Positions 1 to 8,712 of a stretch of 64,000 nt of DNA are shown here, piece after piece. The number at the start of each line of letters is the position of its first letter. Position 1 is the first letter of the stretch. Made by a program: the position numbers and the translations under genes. Source of the DNA: Bianquea renquensis (GTDB lineage: Bacteria; Bacillota; Clostridia; Lachnospirales; Bianqueaceae). The notes beneath the pieces were generated by a model, which was not told the origin of the DNA, made no database searches, and worked only from the letters and a program-made list of their open reading frames with translations. The stretch lies in NCBI RefSeq assembly GCF_014384895.1, contig NZ_JACRSQ010000008.1:62001-126000 (forward strand). The letters are read 5' to 3'.

Positions 1-6
1 ACCCCC

Positions 7-196
7 GCCATAACCGGGGGAGATATGGATTGCCATTGCACGCCGGAGAGGGTCGAAGCAGGCAAGCCCGGCGTGCATTTTTCTACCGGTTGTCACATAG
101 GGTCGCACCCCTCGCCATAACCGGAAGAGAATTGGATTGCCATTGCACGCCGGAGAGGGTCGAAGCAGGCAAGCCCGGCGTGCATTTTTCTACCGG
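7..196 (+). repeat. Two copies of a 107-bp-period hairpin repeat
   Basis: Two 83-bp units (7-89 and 114-196) are offset by exactly 107 bp; their last 64 bases (26-89 and 133-196) are identical. Each holds a perfect 10-bp inverted repeat, TGCACGCCGG / CCGGCGTGCA, around a 21-nt loop and followed at once by TTTTTCT, so on the plus strand each looks like an intrinsic terminator. The same stem, in the opposite orientation and with the same 107-bp period, makes up the array at 38469-39381. Short open frames crossing the repeat have no Shine-Dalgarno and are not credible genes. Confidence 0.85.
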
Positions 197-439
197 CTGC
201 CACACCCCGCCTCCTCCGGCACAAGACTGCTTGCAATCATCCATTATATCATTAATAGAGCATTGGCAAGCTAATCCCAACAATGCTATCTAGCTAAGGA
301 AATAAAAGTTTTCCACAAAGAAGCGGATGTCACTTCCTATGAATTCATACTTTTGGGCTCCCCTCGTTTTTCATATGCAGACCTGGTCCTAAAGGCGGCC
401 ATAAGGGGACTTGATATAAGCTTTCGGAATGCGAACTTT
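197..439. other. Intergenic stretch with no recognised feature
   Basis: No open frame with a ribosome binding site and no RNA gene was recognised between the hairpin repeats and the PhoP boxes. The only structure seen is a weak inverted repeat (GCATTG ... CAATGC) near 260-290. It is probably the untranslated far-upstream region of the pst promoter. Confidence 0.5.
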
Positions 440-493
440 TTTACATAGACTTTACATAGACATGATACTCGTTTTACATTCAGGTGCTATGAT
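440..493 (+). promoter_or_regulatory. PhoP-box promoter of the pst operon
   Basis: TTTACA occurs at 440-445, 451-456 and 473-478, with a degenerate ATGATA at 462-467. This gives four hexamers on a strict 11-bp period, the layout of the Bacillus subtilis PhoP box (TTAACA-like hexamers separated by 5 bp). An extended -10, TGCTATGAT, lies at 485-493 and there is no good -35, which fits activator-dependent transcription. The promoter sits 48 bp before pstS, and a PhoP/PhoR-like pair is encoded at the end of the same operon. Activation under phosphate starvation is inferred. Confidence 0.85.
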
Positions 494-540
494 GATATCC
501 GTAAAAGAAAAGCAATCAATCTATATTGGAGGAATTGACA

Positions 541-1452
541 ATGAAAAAAATAATGGCGTGTGCCATGATTCTGACGCTGTCCCTATCATTGATGGCATGT
601 GGTGGAAACGGGGACAATAGCAGTCAGGCGAATAGCAGCAAACAAGAAAACAGTAGCAAACAGGAAGAGAGCAGCCAGGAAACCAGCGGCCAGGAAACCA
701 GCAGCACAACGGCGAAGATCACTGGAACAGCAACAGGAAGCGGGTCCACGTCGGTAGAACCCATCATACAGCAGCTTAAGGATGAATTTGAGGCGAAGAA
801 TCCAGGGACCACCATTGAATATGAGGGAAACAGCTCTGGCTCTGGAATTACGGCGGCCAACGAGAACGTCAGCATGTTCGGATGCGCCTCCCGAGAATTG
901 AAGGAGGAGGAGAAAGCCTTCGGCATGACGGTGGAAACCTTTGCCTATGATGGAATTGCCGCTATCGTTCACCCGGACAACACGGTTTCCGACATTTCCA
1001 TGGAGGATCTCAAAAAGATTTACACCGGCGAAGTCACCAATTGGAAGGAACTCGGCGGAAATGACGCCCCCATCGTCGTCGTATCCAGAGAAAATGGATC
1101 TGGAACAAAATCAGCCTTTGAAGAGCTAGTGGGCTTTGAGGATGCCCTTGTCTCCGACGCCACCATTGCAGAGGGAAATGGCAATGTGCAGTCCACAGTG
1201 GCCAGCAATCCCAACGCCATTGGCTATGTATCCTTTACCTACATTGACGAGACAGTAAAAGCCCTGACAGTGGAGGGCGTGGAGGCAACGGACGCGAATG
1301 TAAAAAACAGCACATACAAGATTTCTCGTCCCTTCCTGATCTTCTGGCATGAGGAAAATATGAATGAGGTGGCGAAAGCCTTCGTCGAGTTTATGATGAG
1401 TGCGGAAGGACAGGCCATCGTCGCGGAAAAAGCAATCCCCGTAACGGACTAA
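541..1452 (+). CDS. pstS: PstS, phosphate-binding lipoprotein
   Basis: Substrate-binding protein of the high-affinity phosphate ABC importer, tethered outside the membrane. The 303-residue product opens with a lipoprotein signal (Lys-Lys, hydrophobic core, lipobox LMAC, Cys20). A Ser/Gln/Glu-rich linker follows, then the PBP-like fold with phosphate-contact segments TGSGSTSVEP, NSSGSGITA and SRENGSGTKSAFE. Start chosen at ATG 541, preceded by TTGGAGG; an in-frame TTG at 526 lies inside that Shine-Dalgarno and is unlikely to be used. First gene of pstSCAB-phoU-phoPR, directly behind the PhoP boxes. The family is certain. Confidence 0.97.
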   Translation: MKKIMACAMILTLSLSLMACGGNGDNSSQANSSKQENSSKQEESSQETSGQETSSTTAKITGTATGSGSTSVEPIIQQLKDEFEAKNPGTTIEYEGNSSGSGITAANENVSMFGCASRELKEEEKAFGMTVETFAYDGIAAIVHPDNTVSDISMEDLKKIYTGEVTNWKELGGNDAPIVVVSRENGSGTKSAFEELVGFEDALVSDATIAEGNGNVQSTVASNPNAIGYVSFTYIDETVKALTVEGVEATDANVKNSTYKISRPFLIFWHEENMNEVAKAFVEFMMSAEGQAIVAEKAIPVTD

Positions 1453-1475
1453 GGGACGGAGGAGAGGAGGAAGAA

Positions 1476-2384
1476 ATGGGTCAGCAGCATCGAAATGAAA
1501 AGATTGCCAAAATCTTCTTCCTTATTACAGGGTTAATCGCGGTTGCAAGCGTTCTGCTCATTACATTCTTCGTATTTTTTCAGGGCTTGCAGCCCTTTTT
1601 CCCATTTAATAAGGAAGGGCGGTATAGTTTTTGGAAATTCATCAGTGGCCTCCAGTGGAAACCCAATGATGAGGTGGCAAAAGCCTCCTATGGGATTTTA
1701 TACATGATCGTGGGTTCCCTATTTTCCACTTTAGGAGCTGTCATTTTGGCGGTCCCCATTGGCATTTTAACAGCCGTGTACATAGCGGAGTTAGCGCCTC
1801 GATTTGTGGTCAAAATCTTGCAGCCGGCGGTGGAGCTTTTGTCGGGGATTCCCTCCGTTTTATTTGGCGTGTTCGGATTAGGATTTATCGTTCCCATCAT
1901 TATGAAGACATCTCCATATGCCAGGGGACAATCCTTGCTGGCGGTTATTCTTGTCTTGGCGGTCATGATTCTGCCCATTATCGTGTCTCTGTCGGTAACA
2001 GCGTTGCAGGCTGTGCCCCATGCGTACCGCGAAGGGTCTTACGCTCTGGGGGCATCCAAAATCCATACGATTTTTCATCTTGTCATTCCCGCAGCGAGGT
2101 CCGGTTTGTTGGCGGGGATCGTGCTGGGGACTGGCCGTGGAATCGGGGAGACGATGGCAGTCATGATGGTGGCGGGAAATTCGGGGGGAGGGATCCCCAC
2201 ATCCCTCTGGCAGCAGATCCGTCCACTGACGGTCAATATTGCCATGGAGATGGGGTATTCCAGTGGCCTGCACCAGGAAATGCTGTTTGCAACGGCCGTC
2301 ATCCTATTCTTGTTTATTTTCGGGATTAACCTGATTCTGACCAAAATTACAGCGAAATTGGGTGATGTGGATGTCAAATTTTAA
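1476..2384 (+). CDS. pstC: PstC, phosphate ABC transporter permease
   Basis: Inner-membrane permease subunit that pairs with PstA. The 302 residues are of usual length. A first transmembrane helix lies near residues 13-37, followed by an external loop and the five-helix BPD_transp_1 domain; the coupling motif for PstB is seen in PHAYREGSYALGASK. Shine-Dalgarno GGAGAGGAGG lies just upstream of ATG 1476. The 3' end overlaps the start of pstA, consistent with translational coupling. Confidence 0.96.
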   Translation: MGQQHRNEKIAKIFFLITGLIAVASVLLITFFVFFQGLQPFFPFNKEGRYSFWKFISGLQWKPNDEVAKASYGILYMIVGSLFSTLGAVILAVPIGILTAVYIAELAPRFVVKILQPAVELLSGIPSVLFGVFGLGFIVPIIMKTSPYARGQSLLAVILVLAVMILPIIVSLSVTALQAVPHAYREGSYALGASKIHTIFHLVIPAARSGLLAGIVLGTGRGIGETMAVMMVAGNSGGGIPTSLWQQIRPLTVNIAMEMGYSSGLHQEMLFATAVILFLFIFGINLILTKITAKLGDVDVKF

Positions 2385-3462
2385 AATCAAAAATCGAGTG
2401 AAGGACGGAGCGCTGCGCGGGCTAATCTATCTGTGTACCGGTCTGACTGTTGGAAGTCTTCTTCTCATACTGGGCTATATCTTTGTAAAAGGTGTGCCGG
2501 GACTGAGCGTGGACTTTTTCATCCGAGACTTCAATGATAAGACAGCCTATGTGACATTGCAGGAGACGGACGACCTGGGGGTGCAGGTAGAGGCGAGGGA
2601 CGATGGATTTTATATTACCTCCATGGAGAAAGGCTCACCCTTCGCCTCGGCGGTGAATCAAAACGGAGACCGCCAGAAGTTGACGAAGGGAGATCAGATT
2701 GTTTCCATTGGAGACACAAAGCTGACAGCAGAGAACTGTGGGGATTTGAACGCCTTACTGCCGGACACGGGGCAGGTTCAGGCGAAGGTAGTCAGGGTAG
2801 GAGGCGGGATCTTTCCTTTGCTGGTGACAACGCTGATGATCATAGGCCTTTCCCTGCTCATTGCCCTGCCCATCGGCATTTCCGCCGCCGTCTATTTGAA
2901 TGAATATGCCAAACCGGGAAAGATACTGCGCAGCATCCGGTTCTGCATTGAAATCTTGGCAGGGATTCCATCCATCATCTATGGCCTCTTTGGAATGCTG
3001 CTATTCGTGCGGTTTATGGGGATGGGTTTTTCCGTTCTTGCTGGAGCGTGTACAGTGGCGATTATTCTGCTGCCCACGATTATCCGGACGACGGAGGAAA
3101 CGCTCAAGACGGTCCCTGAGAGCTACAGGGAAGGCTCCTTGGGGCTGGGGGCGACGAAGATACAGACGATCGTAAAGATTGTGATTCCCGCCTCCGCGCC
3201 GGGCATTTTGACGGCTGTGATTCTCTGTATCGGGCGGATTATCGGGGAATCGGCGGCATTGCTTTTCACATCCGGGACACAGGCAAGAATTCCAGGAAAT
3301 CTGTTGGAGTCCGGGGCATCGCTTACGGTGCAAGCCTATCTTGCGGCGAAAGAAAAGGGGGACCTTTCCATGGCCTGTTCCATCGGTGTGGTGGTCATCC
3401 TCGTTGTGATCCTGCTCAACTTTTTATCCCGAAAAGTCGGAAAACTCATGACAAAGTTCTGA
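2371..3462 (+). CDS. pstA: PstA, phosphate permease with a PDZ-like insertion
   Basis: Second permease subunit of the phosphate importer. It has one helix near residues 17-40 and a permease domain from about residue 145 to the end, with the PstB-coupling motif PESYREGSLGLGATK. At 363 residues it is some 70 longer than a usual PstA. The extra length lies between helix 1 and the permease core, about residues 65-143, and reads as a PDZ domain: GFYITSMEKGSPFASA, then LTKGDQIVSIGDTKL, then a DLNALL helix and a VQAKVVR strand. By topology it should face outside. GTG 2362, ATG 2365 and ATG 2371 are all in frame; none has a strong Shine-Dalgarno. It overlaps pstC by 14 bp. Confidence 0.93.
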   Translation: MSNFKIKNRVKDGALRGLIYLCTGLTVGSLLLILGYIFVKGVPGLSVDFFIRDFNDKTAYVTLQETDDLGVQVEARDDGFYITSMEKGSPFASAVNQNGDRQKLTKGDQIVSIGDTKLTAENCGDLNALLPDTGQVQAKVVRVGGGIFPLLVTTLMIIGLSLLIALPIGISAAVYLNEYAKPGKILRSIRFCIEILAGIPSIIYGLFGMLLFVRFMGMGFSVLAGACTVAIILLPTIIRTTEETLKTVPESYREGSLGLGATKIQTIVKIVIPASAPGILTAVILCIGRIIGESAALLFTSGTQARIPGNLLESGASLTVQAYLAAKEKGDLSMACSIGVVVILVVILLNFLSRKVGKLMTKF

Positions 3463-3489
3463 GAGTCTTGTATAATGGAGAGGTATAGC

Positions 3490-4239
3490 ATGGATAAATT
3501 TATTGTGGAGTCAATGAATTTTTATTATGGCGATTTTCATGCTCTAAAAAATATTAATATGAAGCTGGCTGGCAATCGGATTACAGCGTTTATTGGGCCG
3601 TCGGGTTGTGGAAAGTCCACCTTTTTAAAGACTCTCAATCGCATGAATGATCTGGTGGAGGGAAGCCGTGTGGAGGGGACGATTCTTCTCGACGGGGACG
3701 ATATCTATCGAGAGATGGATCTCATCGATCTGCGAACAAAGGTGGGCATGGTCTTCCAGAAACCCAACCCCTTTCCCATGAGCATTTACGATAATATTGC
3801 CTACGGCCCTCGCGTCCACGGGATCAAGAAGAAGGCGGAGCTGGACGCATTGGTGGAGACGAGCCTCCGACAGGCGGCCATCTGGGAGGAAGTGAAGGAC
3901 GACCTAAAGAAAAGCGCGCTGAGTCTATCTGGCGGACAGCAGCAGCGTTTATGCATCGCCCGGGCGTTGGCGACGAAACCGGAAGTTCTGCTCATGGATG
4001 AGCCCACCTCTGCGCTGGACCCCATCTCTACGTTGAAGATTGAGGATCTCATTCTGGAGCTGAAGCAGGAGTATACAATCCTGATTGTGACGCACAATAT
4101 GCAGCAGGCAGCCAGAGTATCGGATTATACAGCCTTTTTCTTGTTGGGGGATGTGGTCGAGTACGGCGATACGGAGACGCTGTTTAGCACTCCGGCCAAC
4201 AAGAAGACGGAAGACTACATTACAGGCAGGTTCGGATAA
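3490..4239 (+). CDS. pstB: PstB, phosphate transporter ATPase
   Basis: Cytoplasmic ATPase that drives the PstA/PstC channel. The 249 residues match the family length. Seen in order: Walker A GPSGCGKST, Q-loop VFQKPNPFPM, signature LSGGQQQRLCIAR, Walker B VLLMDEPTSALDP and switch His in THNMQQAARVSD. Start set at ATG 3490 because GGAGAGG lies 6 nt upstream; the upstream ATG 3475 overlaps that Shine-Dalgarno. It follows pstA by 27 bp and precedes phoU. Confidence 0.97.
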   Translation: MDKFIVESMNFYYGDFHALKNINMKLAGNRITAFIGPSGCGKSTFLKTLNRMNDLVEGSRVEGTILLDGDDIYREMDLIDLRTKVGMVFQKPNPFPMSIYDNIAYGPRVHGIKKKAELDALVETSLRQAAIWEEVKDDLKKSALSLSGGQQQRLCIARALATKPEVLLMDEPTSALDPISTLKIEDLILELKQEYTILIVTHNMQQAARVSDYTAFFLLGDVVEYGDTETLFSTPANKKTEDYITGRFG

Positions 4240-4269
4240 TAGGTGGAGAAGAAGGGAGCGGGCAGTGAC

Positions 4270-4926
4270 ATGAATCTGCGGATCGAATATCGGGAAGAAA
4301 TGAAGGGCCTTCAGAAGGATATCGCGCGAATGGGAGCGATCATCGAAAAGGCGCTGGATAATGTGATGAAAGCCATGGTCAGTCAGGACGAGGAGCTGGC
4401 ACGGCAGACCATAACCATGGATGACGACGTGGACGCCATGGAGGCGAGCATCGAGAAGCGCTGCATTCACTTGCTCCTGCGACAGTCGCCGGCGGCAGGA
4501 GAACTGCGCGACGTGCTTTCCATTTTAAAGATCATTACGGATCTGGAGCGGATTGGCGATCACTGTGAGGACATCTGCGAATGGATCTTGAAGATCAACC
4601 CTCCCATGTTGCCTTCCAGTGTGAAGCAATTGCCGGAGATTGCACAGAAGGTTAAGGAGATGCTCAAGGCCACCATCGATAGTTTTGTCGAGCGGGACGC
4701 GGCCAAAGCCATGGAGGTATGCCGCTGGGACGACGCAGTGGATGAGCTGTACGATCAGTTGATTCTGGACCAGGAGAAGGAGATGCGGGAAAAGCCTGAA
4801 TATGTGCATAACGGCGTTGTCATGATCTCCATCGCCAAATATCTGGAGAGGATGGCGGATCATGCCACCAACATATGCGAGTGGATTCTGTACGATGTAA
4901 CAGGCAGACATGAGATCTACAATTAA
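4270..4926 (+). CDS. phoU: PhoU, phosphate signalling regulator
   Basis: A 218-residue all-helical protein with two PhoU repeats. Each carries a metal-contact segment: DLERIGDHCEDICEW in the first and YLERMADHATNICEW in the second, matching the family's E(R)xxDHxxNI pattern. PhoU links the Pst transporter to the PhoR kinase and restrains phosphate uptake when phosphate is plentiful. ATG 4270 was preferred over GTG 4243 because it follows GAAGGGAG and gives the usual N-terminal length. Its place between pstB and the two-component genes fits this role. Confidence 0.95.
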   Translation: MNLRIEYREEMKGLQKDIARMGAIIEKALDNVMKAMVSQDEELARQTITMDDDVDAMEASIEKRCIHLLLRQSPAAGELRDVLSILKIITDLERIGDHCEDICEWILKINPPMLPSSVKQLPEIAQKVKEMLKATIDSFVERDAAKAMEVCRWDDAVDELYDQLILDQEKEMREKPEYVHNGVVMISIAKYLERMADHATNICEWILYDVTGRHEIYN

Positions 4927-4965
4927 ATATAAAAAAATGACCGCAGCAAGCCGGGAGGGAGCCCA

Positions 4966-5679
4966 TTGGAGTTTACAAACATTTTAGTGGTGGATGATGA
5001 GGAAAACATTTTAGAATTGCTCATCTATAATCTAGAAAAGAATGGATACCATGTGTATTCCAGCGATACAGGGGAAAAAGCACTGCAAATTTTGAATGAA
5101 TACAGCATTGACCTGGCGGTCTTGGATCTGATGCTGCCTGGGATCGATGGCCTGGAAATATTAAAATATATTCGCGGAAATGAAAGATTAAAGGATCTCC
5201 CTGTCATCCTATTGACGGCTAAAAACGAAGAGGTCCATAAAGTGATTGGGCTGGAGCTGGGAGCAGACGACTATATGGGGAAGCCCTTTGGGGTGAGCGA
5301 GCTACTTGCGCGAATCAAAGCTCTTCTCCGGCGAATTCATTTAGATCGGGATTATAACAAAACAGGCGACAGCCAGGAAGAGAAGATTCACGTTCGCGAT
5401 CTGGTTATCAATAAATCGACACATCAAATTATCCGCGATTCCAAAGTGATGGATATGCCGCTGAAGGAATTTCAGCTTTTATATTTGTTGGCTTCCAATC
5501 CGGAACGAGTCTTTACGCGGGATTATCTTTTGGAAAAGCTGTGGGGATACGACTATATCGGAGAGACGCGTACGGTTGATGTACACATTCGCAATATACG
5601 GAAAAAGTTAGAGACAGAAGGCTACGGCGCCTATATAAAGACCATCCGTGGCCTTGGCTATAAATTTATTCGGGAATAA
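4966..5679 (+). CDS. phoP: PhoP-type response regulator (OmpR family)
   Basis: A 237-residue regulator with an N-terminal receiver domain: acidic pocket VVDDEEN, phosphoacceptor Asp in VLDLMLPGIDG, conserved Lys in YMGKPFG. A C-terminal OmpR/PhoB winged helix ends RTVDVHIRNIRKKLE...IKTIRGLGYKF. The start is TTG 4966, preceded by GGGAGG at 7 nt. Its position after phoU and before a PAS-containing kinase, in an operon headed by PhoP boxes, supports assignment as the phosphate regulator and implies autoregulation. The general family is certain, the phoP name slightly less so. Confidence 0.92.
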   Translation: MEFTNILVVDDEENILELLIYNLEKNGYHVYSSDTGEKALQILNEYSIDLAVLDLMLPGIDGLEILKYIRGNERLKDLPVILLTAKNEEVHKVIGLELGADDYMGKPFGVSELLARIKALLRRIHLDRDYNKTGDSQEEKIHVRDLVINKSTHQIIRDSKVMDMPLKEFQLLYLLASNPERVFTRDYLLEKLWGYDYIGETRTVDVHIRNIRKKLETEGYGAYIKTIRGLGYKFIRE

Positions 5680-5703
5680 ACGTACTATAAAGGATGTGGG
5701 GGA

Positions 5704-7485
5704 ATGAGGCGAAAGCTGCTGGTATCCTATATCATGCTGGTGATATGCCTGCTCAGCGTCAGCACATTAGCGTTTTACAGCAAAACCCAGGAGCTATACA
5801 TGGATACGCTGGCGGCTGATATGGAGAAGCAGGGAGAACTGTTGATCAGAATCCTTCAGGAGGAAAGCCCCTCTGAGTCTGGGCTGCAAGACCTGGTGCG
5901 GGATTATGGGGATCTTCTGGACTGCCGGATCACCATCATCGCTGGGGACGGCCGGGTGATGGCGGATTCTCTGGAGGACCCCCAGAGAATGGAAAATCAC
6001 GGGGATCGGGAGGAAGTCAAACTTGCGTTGGAGGGAAAGACGGGAAGTAGCCTGCGCGAATCAACAGTTCAAGGGGAACAGCTATACTATTATGCGCTTC
6101 CCTTTACCGATCAGGGAGAGAACCGTGCCCTGCGCTTTTCTGTCTCGACCAGCGCGGTCAAGGGGCTGGGGCTGCAATATATGGCAGTCGGCATTGTGAT
6201 CATGGCCGTGGGTGTCGTCATTTCCATTTTCCTGTATATAATATTCATCCGGCATTTGACGGAACCTCTTCAAGAGCTGATGCAGAGCGCGCAGCAAATT
6301 ACAGATGGGGATTACGGCGTGACGATCCGCAATTATTCGGAAGAAGAGTATGCCAAGGTGAGCCAGGCATTTCAGCATATGCTTAGGGAGCTAAATCGGA
6401 ATCTCCAGGACCTGAGAGAGCGAAATCTGGAGCTGGAAGCTGTGCTCAACAGCGATATCAATGGAATCCTAGCGTTGGATCTCTCCGGCAATGTCATACT
6501 GTACAATGAACAGGTGAAAGATTTATTGTCCATCTCCAGCGAATCGCTCCAGGGAAAGAGCTTATACCAGCTTGTTCGCCATGATGACCTGTATCGTGTG
6601 GCGGAGCACGCCATGGCAAAACAGCAATTTCGCAGGGTAGACGCAGAATTCGAGCAAAACGGCAGCCGGCGGATCTATCGGATCTACGCCAATCCCATCC
6701 GCCCACGCGATTCGAAGGAGTCCATTGGACTTCTCATGGTGATCGAGGATATTACCAATGTCATCCGCCTGGAAAATGTCCGGAAGGATTTTGTGTCCAA
6801 CGTAACCCATGAGCTAAAGACGCCTCTCACCTCGATTCGGGGATTCATTGATACCCTGAAACAGGGGGCGGTGGAGGATAGGGCTGTGGCCTACCGATTT
6901 CTTGACATCATCGAGATGGAATCGGATCGTTTGTACCGGTTGATTCAGGATATTCTGTATCTGTCGGAGATTGAAAATCGACCGGGGGAGGAGGAAGCGC
7001 TGGAGGAGGTTTCCGTGGAGGAGATCGCAGCCCAAGTGCTGGAAGTGCTGGACAGCAAGATCAGCCAGAAGAATCTGGATATTTTCTGGGAGGTTCAACA
7101 GGACGTGAAGGTTCGGTGTGAGCCGGATAAGCTGAAACAGCTGCTCATGAATCTGGTGGATAACGCCGTCAAATATACGGAAGAGGGCTCGATTACCATA
7201 CGGGCCTGGAAAGCACAGGGAAATAGTATGATCCAGGTGCAGGACACGGGGATTGGAATCGCCAAGGAGCATCTGGAGCGGATCTTTGAGAGATTCTACC
7301 GCGTGGATAAGGGGCGGTCCAGAAAAATGGGGGGCACTGGCTTAGGCCTATCCATTGCAAAGCATGTGGTGGAGCGATATGGTGGAGAGTTGCAGGTCAG
7401 CAGCGAGGTAGGGAAAGGAAGCTCATTTACGGCTCGATTCCCCGCTCCGGTCGATGAGAATAAAAAACCGTCGGATTCCAAATAA
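5704..7485 (+). CDS. phoR: PhoR-type sensor histidine kinase
   Basis: A 593-residue membrane kinase. TM1 is about residues 7-27, an extracellular segment about 28-156, TM2 about 157-182, HAMP about 183-235, PAS about 240-350, and HisKA has the phosphorylated His369 in VTHELKTPL. The HATPase domain shows the N box NLVDNAVKYT, G1 DTGIGI and G2 GGTGLGLSIAKHVVERYGG. The architecture is that of Gram-positive PhoR. It lies 24 bp after the response regulator with Shine-Dalgarno GGATGTGGGGG, and is the last gene of the pst-pho operon. Confidence 0.93.
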   Translation: MRRKLLVSYIMLVICLLSVSTLAFYSKTQELYMDTLAADMEKQGELLIRILQEESPSESGLQDLVRDYGDLLDCRITIIAGDGRVMADSLEDPQRMENHGDREEVKLALEGKTGSSLRESTVQGEQLYYYALPFTDQGENRALRFSVSTSAVKGLGLQYMAVGIVIMAVGVVISIFLYIIFIRHLTEPLQELMQSAQQITDGDYGVTIRNYSEEEYAKVSQAFQHMLRELNRNLQDLRERNLELEAVLNSDINGILALDLSGNVILYNEQVKDLLSISSESLQGKSLYQLVRHDDLYRVAEHAMAKQQFRRVDAEFEQNGSRRIYRIYANPIRPRDSKESIGLLMVIEDITNVIRLENVRKDFVSNVTHELKTPLTSIRGFIDTLKQGAVEDRAVAYRFLDIIEMESDRLYRLIQDILYLSEIENRPGEEEALEEVSVEEIAAQVLEVLDSKISQKNLDIFWEVQQDVKVRCEPDKLKQLLMNLVDNAVKYTEEGSITIRAWKAQGNSMIQVQDTGIGIAKEHLERIFERFYRVDKGRSRKMGGTGLGLSIAKHVVERYGGELQVSSEVGKGSSFTARFPAPVDENKKPSDSK

Positions 7486-7489
7486 AAAA

Positions 7490-7507
7490 GTCCGCCGTGA
7501 GGCGGAC
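7490..7507 (-). terminator. Intrinsic terminator of the URO-D family gene
   Basis: GTCCGCC / GGCGGAC stem with a GTGA loop. On the minus strand it is followed by a run of six T, so it fits termination of the convergent gene at 7526-8677. On the plus strand it is followed only by TAATTT and could weakly serve phoR as well. Confidence 0.8.
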
Positions 7508-7525
7508 TAATTTCACATGGCAGGA

Positions 7526-8677
7526 TCAGGCATACTCCAGCATCCGTTTGCGATAATGCAGATAGTTCTCAAAGCTGACTTCTTCAGGAACGCCGTGGTC
7601 ACAGGTGGGAATATAGCCGCCCCTGCGTTTCATAGCGGGCATGATGCGCTCCACCTCCCGGTCGATGGCTTCCTTGCTGTGGGCTAGAATTCGCTTATCG
7701 AATCCACCGGAGATCAGAAGGTCCGGGTGTTCTCGGCCAGTGCGCACCACGTCGCAGCCGGAGGCTGCCTCAAAGGGCGCCAGCAAGTCCATCCCGATGC
7801 CGGCGTAAAGGTCGATGACATCATCCGAGCGTCCATCGGTGTCCAGCTCCACATGGAGCCTGCGGGATGGATCCAGCTGCCGGCGCTTCGTGTTTTGGAT
7901 GAGCTGCTGGTAATAGGGAAATAGAAACTCTCGAATCATATCCTGGGAGATGAGGCTGCCATGGTTGTAGCAGATGTCCTCGTCGAAGGCAAGGGAGTCC
8001 AAAGTGACAAATTCTTGGTGCTTAGCGATGACCGCGTCAGCCAAATCGAACCAGGCCCGCATACAGGAATGAACCAGGTTGGGATTGTCGTAGAACATGT
8101 ACAGGAGGCCGAGTGGCCCCATGAGGCTTCGCAGATACATATAGCCCCCTACCATGGTCTGGCATAGGACCTGTCCCTCGCCTGCGGCCTGTTGCGCTTT
8201 GGCCATATCCGCAGACAGCGACTCATAGCGCGCCGGAGCGGCGGGGTCCATCCGCCAGAGACAATTCTCCTCCCACGTTTTCTCATCTTTGACCGGGTGA
8301 TCCAGGTATTCCGGCATAAAGCCATCCCGTCGATTCTTAAAGTACAGCACATGGCGTCCAGCCCAGTCCTGGACCACTTCATGCTCTCCGCGGTCTTCCA
8401 GAACCTTCACTTCAAAGGGAGGACAGAAGGCCGCTTCACATCCGCCCAGACCGCCCAGGTTAAACCGTCCAGGAGGATCAAAGCCAAAGAGAGCGTCAAG
8501 CTCTTCCTGGGTACAGGTTTCCTTGATATATCCTTCTCGCTTCCAGCGGTCGAGAACATAGTATCCAAATTCCTTCTGATAGATGCCGGCATCCGGCTTG
8601 TGCTCATAAAAATCCCGCATTTTTTTTGCGCCCGACGACATAGCGTTCCGGGGCACACAGGCATGGATTCCATCCAT
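7526..8677 (-). CDS. Uroporphyrinogen decarboxylase family protein
   Basis: A 383-residue soluble protein of the URO-D/methyltransferase superfamily, with family-like segments LMGPLGLLYMFYDNP, FDEDICYNHGSLIS, ELDTDGRSDDVIDLYAGIGMD and ISGGFDKRIL. Members outside haem synthesis often act as corrinoid or methyl-transfer enzymes. No other haem or corrinoid gene is nearby, so a true HemE role is unlikely and the substrate is unknown. Start taken as ATG 8677, which has GGGAGG about 10 nt upstream; ATG 8686 abuts the Shine-Dalgarno and GTG 8719 precedes it. It is divergent from an AraC regulator, its likely controller. Confidence 0.8.
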   Translation of the reverse strand: MDGIHACVPRNAMSSGAKKMRDFYEHKPDAGIYQKEFGYYVLDRWKREGYIKETCTQEELDALFGFDPPGRFNLGGLGGCEAAFCPPFEVKVLEDRGEHEVVQDWAGRHVLYFKNRRDGFMPEYLDHPVKDEKTWEENCLWRMDPAAPARYESLSADMAKAQQAAGEGQVLCQTMVGGYMYLRSLMGPLGLLYMFYDNPNLVHSCMRAWFDLADAVIAKHQEFVTLDSLAFDEDICYNHGSLISQDMIREFLFPYYQQLIQNTKRRQLDPSRRLHVELDTDGRSDDVIDLYAGIGMDLLAPFEAASGCDVVRTGREHPDLLISGGFDKRILAHSKEAIDREVERIMPAMKRRGGYIPTCDHGVPEEVSFENYLHYRKRMLEYA

Positions 8678-8712
8678 TAGACTCATACCTCCCTTGTTAT
8701 CTGTGCTTTTGC

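Noticed and set aside
30..620. Small open frames before pstS
   Set aside because: They run through hairpin repeats and the PhoP boxes, lack ribosome binding sites and resemble no family.
7526..8677. HemE of haem synthesis
   Set aside because: No other haem gene is near, an AraC regulator adjoins it, and the sequence is only superfamily-like.
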